Source: an uncultured bacterium
Lineage (GTDB): Bacteria; Patescibacteriota; Minisyncoccia; Phycocordibacterales; CAIZIN01
Length of the DNA: 13,892 nucleotides
Assembly: GCA_903933085.1 (NCBI GenBank)
Contig: CAIZIN010000056.1
Location: 1-13,892, forward strand
Direction: 5' to 3'
Shown here: piece after piece, positions 12,121-13,892 of the stretch
Layout of the letters: each line of letters starts with the position of its first letter
How positions within the stretch are numbered: position 1 is the first letter of the stretch
Made by a program: the position numbers and the translations under genes
Notes under the pieces: model-generated
The model's database searches: none
What the model was told of the DNA's origin: nothing
The model's input: only the letters and a program-made list of their open reading frames with translations

Positions 12121-12152
12121 ACCACCAGGTCGCGCAAGCGCAACCTGGTGGT
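12121..12152. terminator. Bidirectional terminator between rny and the secreted-protein gene
   Basis: A 10-bp stem (12121-12130 with 12143-12152) is capped by CGC/GCG around a GCAA tetraloop of the GNRA type. TTTTTGATTTG follows on the plus strand and ATTTTCTTTG on the minus strand. It lies 24 nt from the end of the minus-strand gene and 280 nt from rny. Confidence 0.88.
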
Positions 12153-12176
12153 TTTTGATTTGTACTGATGGACTAC

Positions 12177-13259
12177 TTAGCCGTTTCCACCACCGGAATT
12201 TACCTCTGTCGGACTATTATATATGTCCGTCTTGGGGCAAAAGATCCATTCGCCTTCGTCTAATTCGAAACCTTCAGACCACATAGCTGGCGTAAGAGGT
12301 ATAGATGTTTTAATGTCTGTACCTTTTTTGTAGAGCCAACCACTTGATGGAAAGATTTCCGATCCACCCTTCGTTTGAGTGTTCATGATCGAACAAGCAA
12401 ACTTCACAGTGCAGGCTGAGGCGATGTTCACGGAAGCTACTGGAGCCTCGTGTCCGTCACCAAGATAGCCACACAGGTCGACATAGAGAGTTTCCCCCAC
12501 AGCAAGGTCTTTGCTATAGAAACTTTCGTAGTCGTTTAGCTTCATTGTTGTACCACCAGTGATGGTGATAGTTGGTATGACTTTGCCGGTTGTGAGCGAA
12601 TAGCCGATCTCCCGACCACCACCATCATCACCGCGAACCCACAGTACCAACATCCCATTTTTCCCCGCATACTTTTTAGGGAAAAAGATGTAGCCGTTCC
12701 AGACATTAACATTAAATCCACCACGGTCGGTCTTAACATAGGCCGATTGCACTCCTTCGCCGACATAAATCGGCACAAAGTCAACGAGCATATTCAAATC
12801 AATCCCCTTACATACAATCTTTCCAAAAGGAGAAACAATAGCAGGAGCCGATCCACTGAACAAAGCCATGTAATTTTCATTATGGAGATTTCCATTGGCC
12901 GTTAGAGATGCAGTCCGGTCGGTAACTCTTACGCGAAACATTTGCTCATGAAGAGCAAAGAGTACCTCATCGACTGAAGTTGAACCTTCCGGATGGAAGT
13001 CGAAGTAGTTGATTGACTTGGTATCCCACATAATTGCAGGACCCCAAATCTGGATATCACCACCAGCAACTTGACGAACAGCCCAAGCACGAAGCTCGGC
13101 CAGACTACCGATTTCCAATGAGTCCGGCGGCATGGCGATTTGTGTAGTTTCTGTCGTTCCCGACGTGGGAATCGATTGAGAAAAAGAGGTGCCTGAAATG
13201 ACAACAATAATTGCCAAGACACTGATCCACAATGTAAACACTTTTTTGATTGTTTTCAT
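12177..13259 (-). CDS. Secreted uncharacterised protein (360 aa)
   Basis: I do not recognise the family. A typical Sec signal peptide is present: a basic start (MKTIKKVF), a hydrophobic core (about residues 9-23) and a polar SGTSFSQS region where cleavage is likely. The mature part begins with a Thr/Ser-rich linker and is beta-rich, with several aromatic and Gly-Asp-rich turns (WVRGDDGGGREIGY near 207-220). It has a few Cys residues that could form disulfides, and ends in SGGGNG. No membrane anchor or sortase motif is visible at the C-terminus, so it is probably released or held at the surface by another protein. It is cotranscribed behind the 71-residue membrane protein gene (62-nt gap), and an A/G-rich stretch precedes the ATG. 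It ends at a bidirectional terminator. Confidence 0.8.
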   Translation of the reverse strand: MKTIKKVFTLWISVLAIIVVISGTSFSQSIPTSGTTETTQIAMPPDSLEIGSLAELRAWAVRQVAGGDIQIWGPAIMWDTKSINYFDFHPEGSTSVDEVLFALHEQMFRVRVTDRTASLTANGNLHNENYMALFSGSAPAIVSPFGKIVCKGIDLNMLVDFVPIYVGEGVQSAYVKTDRGGFNVNVWNGYIFFPKKYAGKNGMLVLWVRGDDGGGREIGYSLTTGKVIPTITITGGTTMKLNDYESFYSKDLAVGETLYVDLCGYLGDGHEAPVASVNIASACTVKFACSIMNTQTKGGSEIFPSSGWLYKKGTDIKTSIPLTPAMWSEGFELDEGEWIFCPKTDIYNSPTEVNSGGGNG

Positions 13260-13321
13260 ACTTTTTTCTTTCGTTTTCTGATTTGGTTTGTTTTACTTTG
13301 CTTTCGTTTTTTTGTTTTTGT

Positions 13322-13537
13322 TTACTTGTTGAATATGACCGGGATTCGGCCCTCAGCAACAAATCCTTCTTTCTCGACAGGCTTTTCAACCTGCTGTTTT
13401 TCCTCAACCTTCAACACCGAAGTGCTTGGGGTGAGATTGTCTTCCGACGTTTGAATACGCCAGATACCATAGATGATTCCACACGAGATGAGCGCAATAA
13501 GCGTCATCACCAATTCGAGTTTAGTGATCTTTTTCAT
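13322..13537 (-). CDS. Small membrane protein, first gene of the secreted-protein unit (71 aa)
   Basis: The function is unknown. A short basic start (MKKITKLE) leads into one membrane helix (about residues 9-28, VMTLIALISCGIIYGIW), followed by a polar, Glu/Lys-rich tail that is probably outside the membrane (EEKQQVEKPVEKEGF). It is well supported as a gene by a consensus promoter upstream (TTGACA-17-TACTAT, 13635-13663) and by its position 62 nt before the secreted protein in the same direction. It may help export or anchor that protein, but this is only inferred from adjacency. There is no Shine-Dalgarno sequence before the ATG. Confidence 0.7.
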   Translation of the reverse strand: MKKITKLELVMTLIALISCGIIYGIWRIQTSEDNLTPSTSVLKVEEKQQVEKPVEKEGFVAEGRIPVIFNK

Positions 13538-13634
13538 GTTTTATTCAATGTTTTCAACGAATTTTCACCCTTCGTGTCGATTTAGAGCCATATTTCAGAC
13601 CTTAAACGTTCATTCGGAGCGATATTCCTTACTT

Positions 13635-13663
13635 ATAGTAGCATATTACAACATTAATGTCAA
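13635..13663 (-). promoter_or_regulatory. Consensus sigma-70-type promoter of the 71-aa/360-aa unit
   Basis: On the minus strand, TTGACA (13658-13663), a 17-nt spacer and TACTAT (13635-13640). It predicts a leader of about 90 nt before the ATG at 13537. Its -35 lies 12 nt from that of the divergent HU promoter. Confidence 0.75.
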
Positions 13664-13675
13664 GGGTTTAAATAG

Positions 13676-13703
13676 TTGCATCTAAAAAATGGCGTAATAT
13701 AAT
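13676..13703 (+). promoter_or_regulatory. Promoter of the HU-family gene
   Basis: TTGCAT (13676-13681), a 16-nt spacer and TATAAT (13698-13703). The predicted leader is about 78 nt and contains a small TCGA-CGG-TCGA inverted repeat (13746-13756). Confidence 0.7.
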
Positions 13704-13787
13704 GGTACTTAGACGATTTACTCTTTGTTGACGCACAGAGGGCAATCGACGGTCGAATTTTCATTACCAATTTCATCAGAAAACAAA

Positions 13788-13892
13788 ATGAACAAACAAG
13801 GAATTGTAGAGGTAGTTCACGGCGTGGTTGGCGGTACAAAAGTACAGGCTGAGCAGGTTGTTGATGCTATTCTTGAATCTATTGTAAAGTCA
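13788..13892 (+). CDS. HU/IHF-family DNA-binding protein, N-terminal part (cut by window edge)
   Basis: The first 35 codons are present: MNKQGIVEVVHGVVGG and then TKVQAEQVVDAILESIVKS. They match the N-terminal helices of HU (M-N-K-x-x-[LI]-[IV], then a G-x-[TS]-K turn and A-x-x-[AV]-[VL]-D-A). HU proteins bend and compact DNA as dimers. The DNA-binding arm lies beyond the window. There is no Shine-Dalgarno sequence before the ATG. Whether it is HU or another member (IHF-like) cannot be decided here. Confidence 0.85.
   Translation, partial: MNKQGIVEVVHGVVGGTKVQAEQVVDAILESIVKS

Noticed and set aside
11821..12286. Open frames over the region after rny
   Set aside because: They translate repeats, the structured element and a terminator; none has a promoter or consistent protein character.
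12177..13259. Second DGR target in the secreted protein
   Set aside because: Its C-terminus (EWIFCPKTDIYN...GGGNG) has no similarity to the 129-bp module and no NNY bias that I can see.
1..13892. tRNA or rRNA genes
   Set aside because: I looked for cloverleaf-type arms with GTTCRANNC and CCA-like ends and for rRNA landmarks and saw none; faint matches lie inside coding sequence.

Overview
The window looks like a stretch of a small-genome, AT-rich bacterium of the Candidate Phyla Radiation (Patescibacteria, most likely a Parcubacteria-type lineage). This is inferred from gene content and style: a short trigger factor without its PPIase domain, ClpP, RsmE, RNase Y and HU set among many small proteins I cannot name, few Shine-Dalgarno sequences, and a large uncharacterised protein of a type I associate with these genomes. 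No 16S or ribosomal protein is present to confirm it.

Layout. 1-145: C-terminal end of a transposase running in from the left. 146-780: accessory DNA with a near-perfect palindrome (211-282), a frame-broken protein module (296-513) and a degenerate 7-nt repeat (738-787). 781-2679 (-): a 632-residue protein whose last 43 codons look like the variable region of a diversity-generating retroelement (DGR). The module at 341-469 aligns with those 43 codons without gaps and carries adenines where the gene carries other bases. 2680-3108: no gene. 3109-4158 (+): trigger factor, followed by a terminator embedded in a palindromic 7-nt array. 4325-4585 (+): small unknown protein, convergent with rsmE (4582-5277, -). 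5406-6563 (-): two diverged paralogous membrane-anchored proteins, each with its own promoter, long palindrome and terminator. 6767-7360 (+): clpP. 7562-8686 (-): AAA/DUF4143 ATPase. 8926-9354 (-) and 9468-9965 (+): divergent pair, a small unknown protein whose promoter spacer contains nine G residues, and a NYN-domain protein. 10314-11840 (+): RNase Y. 11841-12176: repeats, a structured element and a bidirectional terminator. 12177-13537 (-): two-gene unit for a small membrane protein and a secreted protein. 13788-end (+): start of an HU-family gene, divergent from that unit.

The housekeeping genes are single-gene transcription units for protein folding and turnover (tig, clpP), rRNA modification (rsmE), RNA decay (rny) and nucleoid structure (HU). 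Three of the promoters (rsmE, clpP, the ATPase) place the -10 hexamer exactly 6 nt before the ATG, which suggests leaderless mRNAs. The most notable signals are the DGR-like C-terminus and its adenine-rich second copy, the poly-G promoter spacer at 9384-9414, the duplicated promoter-palindrome-gene-terminator cassette at 5387-6663, and 7-nt-periodic arrays in four intergenic regions. No reverse transcriptase lies in the window, so the DGR reading rests on the repeat pattern alone.
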